From NCBI GenBank assembly GCA_035541895.1, contig DATKMK010000019.1:1-60996 (forward strand): DNA of 60,996 nt, written 5' to 3'. The notes below the pieces were generated by a model. It was given only the letters and a program-made list of their open reading frames with translations. It made no database searches and was not told where the DNA came from. This document shows, piece after piece, positions 52,786-60,996 of the stretch (within the stretch, counting starts at the first letter, position 1; each line of letters begins with the position of its first letter). The position numbers and the translations under genes were made by a program. Source of the stretch: DATKMK01 sp035541895 (GTDB lineage: Bacteria > Desulfobacterota > Binatia > HRBIN30 > JACQVA1).

Positions 52786-52799
52786 TTCGACGGAACGCG

Positions 52800-54557
52800 T
52801 CAGTCGCCGGGTTTGGCGATTCGGCACCGCAGCATGACGTTGCGATTGAACTTGGTCGTCCAGCGCTCGCAGTCGCGCAGTTCGGGGAAGTCTTCGACCT
52901 TCGGGATGAATTGATCGTGCGCGAGCAGGTATCCGGCGCGTCCGTGAATCGCTTCGGGCGCGCCGAACACTTTCACTTTTTCGTAGTCGTACCAAAAGGC
53001 GTAGTCGTTGGCGACCGCGAGGTGCACTTGATCGCTCACCACGGTGATCGGTTCACCCGGATGCTCTCGCTGCAGCTTGGAGATTTCTCCCGACAGCACC
53101 ATGCTGAGATCGTAAAAGACCTCTTGTACTTGCGGATCCCAAATGGCGACCGCGAAGAAGCGCTCCGCATTGACGATCCCGAGCGCGACCGCTGCCGCGA
53201 TGAGGACAAGCGTCAACCAGCGCCGTAGGCGCGGGAGTCCGAAGTCGATCGCCTCGACCAAGAAGCCGATTGACAGCAGGTAGTATGGGATCGCCGGCAA
53301 CAACCGATAGCGCGCGAGTTTGCCGACCAGCACGCTGCTGAGCACGGTCAGCAGCGTCATCGCGATGACCGGATACAATCGCAGCGGCTGCCACCAGGCG
53401 CCGAGCAAGCAGAACGCGAGCGCGACAGCACCGAGTGCGCCTGTGTTTGGATCAAATTCTCCCATGTTGAGCGGGAGCACCTCCGCATGCTCGCCTTGCA
53501 TGAGGAGGAGTTGCAGGTTGGTTTCGAACTTTGAACCTTCCTCGGCGATCAACTGGCTCCAGGTCATCGCGGCGCGGCGCGCCTGAAGATAGGCGTCATG
53601 GCGCCGCAGGGCTTCACCGAGAAACTCGAACGGATTGTCGAGATCCGTGACGATCAAGAGCCGAGCGACCTCAATGGCGACGACGAATGCACCGAACGTC
53701 ACCAAGCACCCGAAGCTTCTACGCCAGCCGGCCGCCACGTGCGGGGTCGGATCGTCGGGCGGGCGGATCGTGAGCCGCATCGCCAGGAAGATGAAACTCA
53801 ACACGGGAACCAAACGATAGCTGTCGTACTCCGTGAGCAGCAGGCCGTTGCACGCACCCGCCAATGCGCAGTTCCCGATCGTGGGTCGCCGTCCGGCACG
53901 GAAGACCACGGCCATCGCGATCACCGTGGTGACGATCGGATGCATGGTTTCGAGTGCGATGCGGGATGAACCCGCCAGCATCGAATTGGTCGCGAACAGC
54001 GCGGTGGCGAAGAGCGCCGCACGCGGACTGCGCAGCAGGGCGCGAATGGCGATGTGAAAGATCGGCACGCTCAGGATCCCGACGATCGCAAACGGAACGC
54101 GCATGCCGTTCATGGTCGGCCCCAGCACCCGAAAGCCGGCCTCGCAGATCAAATTGACGATCGGAAAGTACGGATCGATGTGCCCGGAGCGAATCGACCG
54201 CACCGCGTTCCACGCCGTCTGCGGTTCCTCCAACAGTTGGCCATCGGCCGGCGGAAACACCTCCCACCGCGCGGTTCGCATGGCCGCCCCGACCGCCGTG
54301 AGAGCGATCACGGCGATGATTTCCCATCGCGGAAATTGAATCGGTGCCGCCGCATACTGCCGGCGGGTGGTGATGGCCAGCGTCGTCGCAACCACAAACA
54401 CCACGGCGACGTTGGCGAGGAAAACAAAATGCGGCGTGAACGCGAGCGCAGACCTGCCCCAATGCAACACGGCAAGCGCGGCCACTCCGCCGGCAACCGC
54501 AACCAGCGAGATTCCCGCGGTCGAGGCCAGACCGGGGCCCGCGACATCGGGCTTCAT
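52800..54557 (-). CDS. Membrane glycosyltransferase-like protein (GT39 / ArnT-like)
   Basis: A 585-residue multi-pass inner-membrane protein. After three N-terminal helices it has the first periplasmic loop RWEVFPPADGQLLEEPQTAW, where GT39-type enzymes carry the Asp/Glu that uses lipid-linked sugar donors. GHIDPYFPIVNLICEAGFRVLG then leads to about ten further helices and a soluble C-terminal part (about 490-585) with a YDYEKVKVF strand. The sugar acceptor is unknown. ATG 54557 was chosen; an in-frame GTG at 54641 would add 28 polar residues, and a TATAGA box lies inside that extension. Confidence 0.75.
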   Translation of the reverse strand: MKPDVAGPGLASTAGISLVAVAGGVAALAVLHWGRSALAFTPHFVFLANVAVVFVVATTLAITTRRQYAAAPIQFPRWEIIAVIALTAVGAAMRTARWEVFPPADGQLLEEPQTAWNAVRSIRSGHIDPYFPIVNLICEAGFRVLGPTMNGMRVPFAIVGILSVPIFHIAIRALLRSPRAALFATALFATNSMLAGSSRIALETMHPIVTTVIAMAVVFRAGRRPTIGNCALAGACNGLLLTEYDSYRLVPVLSFIFLAMRLTIRPPDDPTPHVAAGWRRSFGCLVTFGAFVVAIEVARLLIVTDLDNPFEFLGEALRRHDAYLQARRAAMTWSQLIAEEGSKFETNLQLLLMQGEHAEVLPLNMGEFDPNTGALGAVALAFCLLGAWWQPLRLYPVIAMTLLTVLSSVLVGKLARYRLLPAIPYYLLSIGFLVEAIDFGLPRLRRWLTLVLIAAAVALGIVNAERFFAVAIWDPQVQEVFYDLSMVLSGEISKLQREHPGEPITVVSDQVHLAVANDYAFWYDYEKVKVFGAPEAIHGRAGYLLAHDQFIPKVEDFPELRDCERWTTKFNRNVMLRCRIAKPGD

Positions 54558-54702
54558 CGTGCCCGCCTTGCTGTTCGCGCTGTGCTCCGACTCATCGACT
54601 CGCGGGATACACCCCGGGGCCTCTATACCGATTTCTTTCACTCAGACATAGACAAGCGAGGTGCCTCCGTTCGACGGCCTCGAGATACGTGCACGGGCCG
54701 AC

Positions 54703-56250
54703 TCACTTCAATCGTTCCAGCAGATGGTCACCGACGCGCAGCGCGTTGGCCATGATCGTCAGCGCCGGGTTGACCGCGCCGCTCGACGGGAAGAACGCGC
54801 CGTCGACGACGTAGAGATTGTCCAGCTCATGCGCCTTGCAAAACGGATCGAGCACCGAAGTCTTGGGATCGTCGCCGAAGCGACACGTGCCGTTCTGATG
54901 CGCGACGCCGGCGAGCGGAATGCGCCCGGGGATGTACGCGTTGAGCGGCACCCAGTGATCGTGGCAGCCGATGTCCTTGAGAATCGTTTTCATGCGCGTC
55001 TGGAGTTGCTTGTGCGCTTCTTCGTTGTTCGGCGCGTACGACAACCGGATGGCGCCGGTCTCCGTCAGCGTCACGCGGTTGTTGGAGTCGGGGAGATCTT
55101 CCGTCGTCATCCAGAACGGCAGCGTGTGATCGGCCATGATTTCGAGCGTCATGTTGGGCGCGATGCGCGGCGCGCCGAGACGCAGCACGTTGGCGTCGAC
55201 GTTGCCCATCATCGACACGTGCCCCATCGGATGGGGGAAGTCTCGATCGCCGTAGTAGAAGTCGTTGAGCCCGAAGGTCTTGTTGAAACGCGTCGGATTG
55301 CGATCGCGCGACACCGCGAGGAACATGGTGTTGACGTGACACATGTAGTTGCGCCCGATTTGATCGGAGCCGTTGGCAAGCCCGCGGGGATGCTTGTCGG
55401 TGGCGGAACGCAACAGCAGCGCCGCCGAATTGATCGCGCCGCACGAGGAGACAACGACGTCGGCGGTGTAGGTCTCCTGGGCGCCTCCGCGTTCGACGTG
55501 CACGGCGGTGATCTCGCGTCCTGAGGCGCTGGTCTCGAGACGCGCAACGTACGCGTCAGTCAGCAGGCTGACGTTCGGATATTCGAGCGCCGGATCGACG
55601 CAGATCACCTGCGCGTCGGCCTTGGCGTACAGCAAACACGGATAGCCGTCGCAGGTGTTGCAGCGGATGCACTTGCTCTTGCGGGGGTTCGGCTCATCGA
55701 GCATGACGCCGACCGGCATCGGGAACGGCTTGTGGCCGAGTCGCGTCATGTCTTCGACGAGTTGCTTGATGCGAGGCTCGTGACTGAGCGGCGGATGTTG
55801 GTACGGCGCGCTCGCCGGCGGCTCGATCGGGTCGATGCCGCGTTGTCCGTGGACTTGATAGAGGTGCTCGGCGCGCGTGTAGTACGGTTCGAGATCGTGG
55901 TAGCCGATCGGCCATGCCGGCGAAATGCCGCCGTGGTGCCGAACTTCGCCGAAGTCTCGTTGGCGCAAACGAATCAACGCCGCCCCGTAAAACTTGGTAT
56001 TGCCGCCGACGAAGTAGTGGGCGCCGGCGTGAAATTCTTTGCCGTGCTGGTCGAACCAGGGCTCCTTGATGTGATAGCGCGCCTCGACGTTGACCGCGTG
56101 CGAGTCCCAGTTTTCCTTCTCGCGCGGAATATACGGACCGCGTTCGAGCAACAGAATGCGCTTGCCCGATGGCGCGAGTGTGAAGGCCAGCGTACCGCCG
56201 CCGGCGCCGCTGCCGATGATGATGACGTCGTAGTGATTGTCGCCGGCCAT
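54703..56250 (-). CDS. GMC-family FAD oxidoreductase with four-cysteine insert
   Basis: A 515-residue flavoprotein. The FAD fold is VIIIGSGAGGGTLAFTLA with FVGGNTKFYGAALIRLR. Near residues 195-208 it has KCIRCNTCDGYPCLLYAKAD, a C-x2-C-x2-C-x4-C pattern. The C-terminal active-site motifs are AHQNGTCRFGDDPKTSVLD and NLYVVDGAFFPSSGAVNPALT. GMC enzymes oxidise alcohols, sugars or sterols; this subgroup is often membrane-associated and may carry an iron-sulfur centre. The ATG follows GGGAGGCTTCT. NDH-2 lies just upstream on the same strand. Confidence 0.88.
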   Translation of the reverse strand: MAGDNHYDVIIIGSGAGGGTLAFTLAPSGKRILLLERGPYIPREKENWDSHAVNVEARYHIKEPWFDQHGKEFHAGAHYFVGGNTKFYGAALIRLRQRDFGEVRHHGGISPAWPIGYHDLEPYYTRAEHLYQVHGQRGIDPIEPPASAPYQHPPLSHEPRIKQLVEDMTRLGHKPFPMPVGVMLDEPNPRKSKCIRCNTCDGYPCLLYAKADAQVICVDPALEYPNVSLLTDAYVARLETSASGREITAVHVERGGAQETYTADVVVSSCGAINSAALLLRSATDKHPRGLANGSDQIGRNYMCHVNTMFLAVSRDRNPTRFNKTFGLNDFYYGDRDFPHPMGHVSMMGNVDANVLRLGAPRIAPNMTLEIMADHTLPFWMTTEDLPDSNNRVTLTETGAIRLSYAPNNEEAHKQLQTRMKTILKDIGCHDHWVPLNAYIPGRIPLAGVAHQNGTCRFGDDPKTSVLDPFCKAHELDNLYVVDGAFFPSSGAVNPALTIMANALRVGDHLLERLK

Positions 56251-56301
56251 AGAAGCCTCCCGCGTTTGACGATCGATTCGATGCCGCGGCGCCGCGCGCC
56301 G

Positions 56302-57654
56302 TTACGCGTTGACGGCGCGGGCGAGCCGTGCCGCATCCGACGAATGGTTGTGATCCATATGATCGGTGTGCGACACGGTGGGCGCCCGCAGCGTCATGAA
56401 CTGCACCAGATCCTTCGAGAACAGCAAATCGAGGGTCCAATCCAGCGCCACCCGCACGCGCTTCTCGAAGCGCGGCAACTTGCCGAGGTAGATCGTCCGC
56501 CAGAGGAACCAGGCGATGAAGCCGGAGAAGTTGACGCCGAACATGTTCGCGACGCCGGTCCGCCGTCCGATGGCGGCGAGCTGGCCGAGCGTGGAAAACG
56601 CGAACGCCTTCTTCTTGCCGCCGCGCACCGCCGCGGTGAGGTTGTGCGCGAGCACGCGACCCTCGCGCAGCGCGTGCTGCGCCGTTGGTGGGTACGGCTT
56701 GCCGGTCTTCGGATCCGGAATGACCGCCGCATCGCCCAGTGCCCACACGCCGGGGCAGTCCGGCACTTCCATGTATTCGTCGACGACCAGTCGGCCGTTC
56801 TGCTTCTGGCACGGCAGCGCCGCCAGCAGCGGATTCGGCGATGTGCCGGCGGTCCACACCAACGTGTTGGTCTGGATCGTGGTGCCGTCACTGAGCGTAA
56901 CGCCGCCGTCGGTGACGCCGGTCACGCGCGTCTTCGTCCGAATTTCGACCCCGCGCGCCGCGAGCTTCTTCTGCGCGTAGGCGCCGAGCCGCTCGCCGAG
57001 TTCGGGCAAGACGACCTCGCCTGGATGCACCAATACGACTCGCAGCATCGCTTCGTCGAGGTGTGGGTAGAATCGCAACGCCTCGCGTACGAAGTCATTC
57101 AGCCCGGCGAGGGTTTCGACGCCGGCGAAGCCGCCGCCGGCGACGACGAAGTTGAGCAGCGACGCGCGCTCGGCCGGATCGCATTCGAAATCCGCTTGCT
57201 CCAGATTCTCGATCAGACGGTTGCGCAGATAGATCGCATCACCGAGCGACTTCATCGTCAGCGCGCGCTCTTCCAGCCCGGGCAAATTGAAGAAGTTGGT
57301 GATCGCGCCGAGGGCGATGACGAGATGGTCGTACGCGAGCACGTGATGATGGTGGCCGTCGCCGTGAGTGACGTGCACCCGGCGGGCATCGAGATCGATC
57401 GACTCCACCCGGCCGTTGAAGAAGTTGACGTGTCGCAGCAGCTTGCGGATCGGGCTGACGATGTGGGTGAGATCGAGATCGCTGGCGGCGACTTCGTGCA
57501 ACATCGGCGTGAACAGAAAGAAGTTCTCGCGGTTGATCAGCGTGATCTCGACGTTCGGGTCGCGCGCGAGCGTGCGATCCAGGTGCATGGCGGTGTACAG
57601 ACCGCCGAAGCCGGCGCCGAGGATGACGATGCGCGTGTGCGGTGTGGTGCTCAT
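56302..57654 (-). CDS. NAD(P)/FAD-dependent oxidoreductase, type II NADH dehydrogenase (NDH-2) family
   Basis: A 450-residue peripheral membrane flavoprotein. The first dinucleotide fold is IVILGAGFGGLYTAMHL, and the quinone-side FLFTPMLHEVAASDL is typical of NDH-2. The second fold is FVVAGGGFAGVETLAGL, followed by VWTAGTSPNPLL and VWALGDAAVIPD. A C-terminal amphipathic anchor is suggested by FSGFIAWFLWRTIYLGKLP. It would pass electrons from NADH to quinone without pumping. Its start overlaps the stop of the MscS gene (ATGA). Confidence 0.88.
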   Translation of the reverse strand: MSTTPHTRIVILGAGFGGLYTAMHLDRTLARDPNVEITLINRENFFLFTPMLHEVAASDLDLTHIVSPIRKLLRHVNFFNGRVESIDLDARRVHVTHGDGHHHHVLAYDHLVIALGAITNFFNLPGLEERALTMKSLGDAIYLRNRLIENLEQADFECDPAERASLLNFVVAGGGFAGVETLAGLNDFVREALRFYPHLDEAMLRVVLVHPGEVVLPELGERLGAYAQKKLAARGVEIRTKTRVTGVTDGGVTLSDGTTIQTNTLVWTAGTSPNPLLAALPCQKQNGRLVVDEYMEVPDCPGVWALGDAAVIPDPKTGKPYPPTAQHALREGRVLAHNLTAAVRGGKKKAFAFSTLGQLAAIGRRTGVANMFGVNFSGFIAWFLWRTIYLGKLPRFEKRVRVALDWTLDLLFSKDLVQFMTLRAPTVSHTDHMDHNHSSDAARLARAVNA

Positions 57655-59285
57655 GATTGACTCCGTGAAGAAACGGCGCCCGCCCCGTTACGGCTCACCG
57701 AGGTGGCGTGAATCGACGCGAACAGCGTCGCGTCCCCCGGCGTCGCCGACTCGTCGCTGCGGAAGCGATAGAAGAGATTGGCATCCTTGAACCCATGTTC
57801 GTCGAGCACGTGGCGCACGTCGCCGCGTTCGACCAGGAGCTGACCCAACTCGACCGCTTCGACGCGCGTCAAACCGAGCGCGTGCGTCATCCAATCGACC
57901 GCTTCGCGGCCGACGAAGCAGCGGCGATACACGGTCAACAAGTGACGCCGGTCGGCAACGGCAATGCCGTCCGCACCGCGCATATGGTCGATCACGGTGC
58001 GCAGCTTGTCGGTGCTCCACGCGCGCGGACCCAACTCCTCGCCGAGACCATGCGAGTCGGCGCCGTGCGACCCGTTGCCCCGCAGGTCGGGCAAGGTGCT
58101 CGTTTCGGAGGCCACGGGCGCCGGGAGGTCGCCGAACTGCTGGCGGCTCCATGCCGCGAGAAACTGTTCGAGCTGCGGCGAGCGGAGGTGGAGGTCGCGC
58201 TGCGGAAACGGCACGCTGACGCCGTGGCGGCGGAGATTGACTTCGATGCGGTAGTTAAGGTCGCTGCGCAGCCGCGCTTGCGAGCGCGGATCACGTGTCC
58301 AGACTTTCAGCTCGAATTGCAATGCGCTGTCGCCGAACGCTTCGAACTCGACGCTCGGACGCGGGTCGCGCAGGACCAGCGGATGCTCGTGCGCCGCTTC
58401 GAGCAGCGCGGCGCGCACGCGCGCGACGTCGGAGCGGTAGGCGACGCCGACCGGAATGCGGATGCGCGACAGCGGATCGCCGTGGCTCCAGTTGACCACT
58501 TCGGTTTCGAGGAAAGTCGAATTGGGCACCAGAACGCTGACGTTGTCGATGGTGCGGATCTCGGTGTTGCGCGGACCGATCTTCTCGACCGTGCCGGTCC
58601 ACTCGCCGACCTGGATGAAGTCGCCGGGTTGGATCGGCCGTTCGAGGCTGACGAGCAGGCCGCTGACGAAGTTGTTGGCGATGTGCTGCAGGCCGAAGCC
58701 GATGCCGACGCCGAACACGCTGGCGACGAAGGTCAACGAGCTGGCGTCGATGCCCCAGATCTGTAGCACGAGAACCGCGCCGAGAATGCCGAGGGCATAG
58801 CGCGTCAGCAGCGCGATGACGTCTTGTGCGCCGCGCTCCAGTCCGAACGCGCCCAGCACCTGCTGCTTCAGGGTGCGAGTGAACACGCCGACGGCGATCC
58901 ACAGTGCGATCAAGACGATCGGCAGGGTCAGCACCTCGACCGGCGTGTACTCACGTCCGTTGCCGAGCGTGACCAACGGCATGGTGATGCTCATGGTGAT
59001 CACACTGCCGAGCATCGTCCGCGCCATGCGCAGCGCGCCGAACCGATCGCTTACCAGCACCACGGCGCCGAACCACACCGCGGTCTTGGGAAGTAAGAGC
59101 AGCAATTCGAGCACGCCCTGCCACGGCTGCTGCGCCCCCGGCGTCAGCGGCCAGCCGAATTGGCGCGCGATCCACTGCGGGAGCCGGCGGCTCAGCCGTC
59201 GCAGCGTCCAGTGCGCGATCACGGCGATGACAACGACGGCGAACGAGGCCACGCAGGCGCGAAGCAATTCGGATCGGTCCAACAT
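57651..59285 (-). CDS. MscS-family mechanosensitive channel with C-terminal DEP domain
   Basis: A 544-residue membrane protein. Four or five helices lead to the MscS pore and beta domain, with GVGIGFGLQHIANNFVSGLLVSLERPIQPGDFIQVG near residues 198-240 and VPNSTFLETEVVNWSH. A cytoplasmic alpha/beta domain follows to about residue 375, then a Gly/Ser linker. A DEP domain occupies about 455-540: YRRCFVGREAVDWMTHALG, then VRHVLDEHGFKDANLFYRF. DEP domains usually bind membranes or signalling partners. ATG 59285 was chosen; the gene overlaps NDH-2 by ATGA. Confidence 0.86.
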   Translation of the reverse strand: MLDRSELLRACVASFAVVVIAVIAHWTLRRLSRRLPQWIARQFGWPLTPGAQQPWQGVLELLLLLPKTAVWFGAVVLVSDRFGALRMARTMLGSVITMSITMPLVTLGNGREYTPVEVLTLPIVLIALWIAVGVFTRTLKQQVLGAFGLERGAQDVIALLTRYALGILGAVLVLQIWGIDASSLTFVASVFGVGIGFGLQHIANNFVSGLLVSLERPIQPGDFIQVGEWTGTVEKIGPRNTEIRTIDNVSVLVPNSTFLETEVVNWSHGDPLSRIRIPVGVAYRSDVARVRAALLEAAHEHPLVLRDPRPSVEFEAFGDSALQFELKVWTRDPRSQARLRSDLNYRIEVNLRRHGVSVPFPQRDLHLRSPQLEQFLAAWSRQQFGDLPAPVASETSTLPDLRGNGSHGADSHGLGEELGPRAWSTDKLRTVIDHMRGADGIAVADRRHLLTVYRRCFVGREAVDWMTHALGLTRVEAVELGQLLVERGDVRHVLDEHGFKDANLFYRFRSDESATPGDATLFASIHATSVSRNGAGAVSSRSQS

Positions 59286-59448
59286 GGCAAGCGCTGGCTG
59301 CACGTCACTCAGATGCCGTGCCCCGTCGGCGGTGTCACGGCTGCTGGGCCTCCACGGTACATGCGCAGTCGTAAAGGACGCTTGCATTTCCGAAAGGCGA
59401 AAGGGAGGGTGGGCGCAATGACGGACTCATAGCAGAGGGGAAGGCTTG

Positions 59449-60627
59449 ATGATCGCGCGCATCGCCCTCGCACTGGCCGGCGTGCTCCTCGCCCTCGCGC
59501 TTTGCGAGGGCTTCTTGCGAATGTGCTGGTGCGGACCGGAGCGGGAGACCTACGAGTATCAGAGCGCGCCGTTTCTCTGCGCCAATCCGTACTGGGGTGC
59601 TTGGCACCTGCCGAACCATTCCGTCGAGCACCGCACCTCCTGCTTCGACGCTCACTACACCACCAACGAATACGGCATGAAGAGCGACCCGCTCGGCTCC
59701 GGCAAACCGCGGATCGCACTGCTCGGCGACTCGTTCGTCGAAGGTTTCGGCAACGACAACGCAACCACGGTGCAACGCTACCTGGCGATGGACCTCGCCT
59801 CGAGCTTCGAAATTCTCAACTTCGGCGTCTCCGGGCGCTTCACGACCATCGACGAACTGGTGATCTACGACAACTTCGTCCGCTTCTTCCACCCGAAGAT
59901 CGCCGTCCTCTTCTTCCTCAACTATAACGATCTGCGCGACAGCCTGGAGCCCGATAAACGGACCTTGATCGACGAGCAGCTGAATTTCGTCTACCGCAAG
60001 GTCACGAGTCTCGAGGAGGTGCTCGCGAGCTTTCCGCGCGAGCCGCCACCGAATCCTGAGGCCCAGCCCGAGCGGCTCTGTCTGTCGCGCCTCTGGCGCG
60101 TGGCGGAACTGGTTTTTCACGACCAGGTGCAGATGGGATTCAACATCAGGTGGGACATCCATCAAGAGACCGCCCGACCCTATCTGCCCGACGAGGACGC
60201 CGACACGCGAAAGGCCTGGGCGATCGTCGACGCCTCGATCGCGCGGCTGGCGGCGATCACTCGATCCGAGGGGACGACGCTGGTCGTCGTCCAGATCGCG
60301 GATCCTTATCAGATCGATTCGAACTGGCTGCACGTCACCTCGGCCTGGGTGCGCCGCCCGCTCGATCCCACGCACCCGAACCGCCGCCTGCAGGAGATCT
60401 GCGAGAGGCACCACGTCCGCTATTACGACATGTACCCAGACGCGCTCCGCGCCATCGAAGCGGGCGGCCTACGCTTCCCCTACCTGAGCTTTCGCTGCAA
60501 TCGACATTTCTCGCCGCAGGGGCAGAAGCTGATGGCCGACCTAGTGGCGAGGTACTTGCGCAAGCAGGGGCTGCTCGACGGAATCGGCAGCGCGGCCTCG
60601 CAGCCACGGCCAACCGAAGCGCATTGA
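59449..60627 (+). CDS. SGNH-hydrolase-fold membrane-anchored protein
   Basis: A 392-residue protein. One N-terminal membrane helix (ALALAGVLLALALCEGFL) precedes a GDSL/SGNH-like catalytic domain: block I ALLGDSFVEGFGNDN with the nucleophile Ser, FGVSGRFTTIDEL, then a long insert, and a His in RCNRHFSPQGQKLMADLV near the C-terminus. Homologues are lipases, esterases and alginate/cellulose-type acetyltransferase partners; the substrate is unknown. GAGGGGAAGG precedes the start; the TTG immediately before ATG 59449 is an alternative. It is divergent from the MscS gene. Confidence 0.78.
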   Translation: MIARIALALAGVLLALALCEGFLRMCWCGPERETYEYQSAPFLCANPYWGAWHLPNHSVEHRTSCFDAHYTTNEYGMKSDPLGSGKPRIALLGDSFVEGFGNDNATTVQRYLAMDLASSFEILNFGVSGRFTTIDELVIYDNFVRFFHPKIAVLFFLNYNDLRDSLEPDKRTLIDEQLNFVYRKVTSLEEVLASFPREPPPNPEAQPERLCLSRLWRVAELVFHDQVQMGFNIRWDIHQETARPYLPDEDADTRKAWAIVDASIARLAAITRSEGTTLVVVQIADPYQIDSNWLHVTSAWVRRPLDPTHPNRRLQEICERHHVRYYDMYPDALRAIEAGGLRFPYLSFRCNRHFSPQGQKLMADLVARYLRKQGLLDGIGSAASQPRPTEAH

Positions 60628-60738
60628 AACATCTCCATCTCACATGCTTGTGTAGGAGTGCGCGATCATACATCGAGTAGAAGGCGCAATACGGGAGTAG
60701 TCGCTCGGGAACGGCGTGCCACCAAGCAATCCAGTTCT

Positions 60739-60996
60739 TCACGGCGCGATCAGCAACATCGCGTGCCCGTCGGGATCGCGCGCCAGCAAACCATCGCGGA
60801 AACCCAACTCCGATTCGGGAAGCGTGATCAATCCTGGCGACACAAATGCGAACCGGCCTTTGCCGAGCGCGCCCGCAGCGTGCTTTCCGTCGCTCGTCAT
60901 CAATCGAGTCTGCCAATGCGCGAGGTCGTTGGCGTGCAGATCAGCGGGGATTGGCCGCCCGTCGCGCGGCGTCAGGTACTCGAGAAACTCGATGCC
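60739..60996 (-). CDS. VOC-family (glyoxalase-like) protein, partial at the right edge
   Basis: The minus-strand frame is open from the window edge to TGA at 60739-60741 and encodes 85 residues of the C-terminal half of a VOC domain. It begins GIEFLEYLTPRDGRPIP, then DLHANDLAHWQTRL, and ends with the metal-site segment RDPDGHAMLLIAP. The PRDGRP / DLxHWQ / RDPDGHA pattern is common in glyoxalase-like proteins of environmental bacteria. The N-terminal half lies beyond the window. Confidence 0.75.
   Translation of the reverse strand, partial: GIEFLEYLTPRDGRPIPADLHANDLAHWQTRLMTSDGKHAAGALGKGRFAFVSPGLITLPESELGFRDGLLARDPDGHAMLLIAP

Overview
The window is GC-rich, densely coded bacterial chromosome with short intergenic gaps. 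There are no rRNA genes, no tRNA I could recognise, no CRISPR array, no transposase and no phage genes. The gene content suggests an environmental Gram-negative bacterium of the former deltaproteobacterial / Binatia (Binatota) type. The reasons are the many acyl-CoA, LLM-flavin and amidohydrolase-2 genes, selA-selB, an MMPL/YCF48/DUF1329 set, outer-membrane lipoproteins, and secreted proteins with dockerin-like EF-hands on Thr/Pro-rich linkers. That placement is an inference from gene content, not from a marker phylogeny.

Layout. 1-8.4 kb: a transporter tail at the edge, a CBS protein, an arsR-acr3-arsC arsenic operon with a palindromic control region, an acyl-CoA synthetase, a YhhN membrane protein, an LLM oxidoreductase, an MFS exporter, and a CBS-ACT protein overlapping an HNH nuclease. 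8.4-16.8 kb: a membrane histidine kinase, a DUF1499 protein, a sugar-kinase / nucleotidyltransferase pair, an enoyl-CoA hydratase, tandem thioredoxins (the second with a changed active site), an amidohydrolase, an isocitrate-type dehydrogenase and a methyltransferase. 16.8-22.5 kb: selA, selB, a probable lipoprotein and a tRNA CCA-adding enzyme. 22.5-24.5 kb: a secreted protein with two related domains on a Thr-rich linker, ending in a long hairpin.

24.5-35.1 kb is one long minus-strand operon-like run: a TPR lipoprotein, a LolB-like lipoprotein, a Dpp-type peptide ABC transporter (binding protein and two permeases), an SDR, mutS2 and mrp. The first five are joined by 1-4-base stop/start overlaps. 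35.1-43.6 kb runs on the plus strand: a regulated-looking promoter region, YCF48-like propeller, MMPL transporter, DUF1329 protein, then an acyl-CoA dehydrogenase, an amidohydrolase-like protein with an altered metal motif, an enoyl-CoA hydratase and a VOC protein. This reads as export or uptake of a hydrophobic compound followed by CoA-dependent catabolism.

43.9-49.6 kb: a zinc alcohol dehydrogenase, a 1029-residue secreted propeller / dihaem cytochrome / EF-hand / dockerin-like protein, and a D-amino-acid-oxidase-type flavoprotein. 49.7-50.7 kb: three small genes, two of them with histone-H1-like Lys/Ala tails. 50.8-61 kb: an LLM oxidoreductase, a ROK sugar kinase, a GT39-like membrane protein, a GMC oxidoreductase, NDH-2, an MscS-DEP fusion, an SGNH-hydrolase-like membrane protein, and a VOC protein cut by the right edge.

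Functions are assigned by recognising family motifs in the translations; no database search was run. Where a longer open frame existed, starts were chosen by ribosome-binding sites, overlaps and family length.
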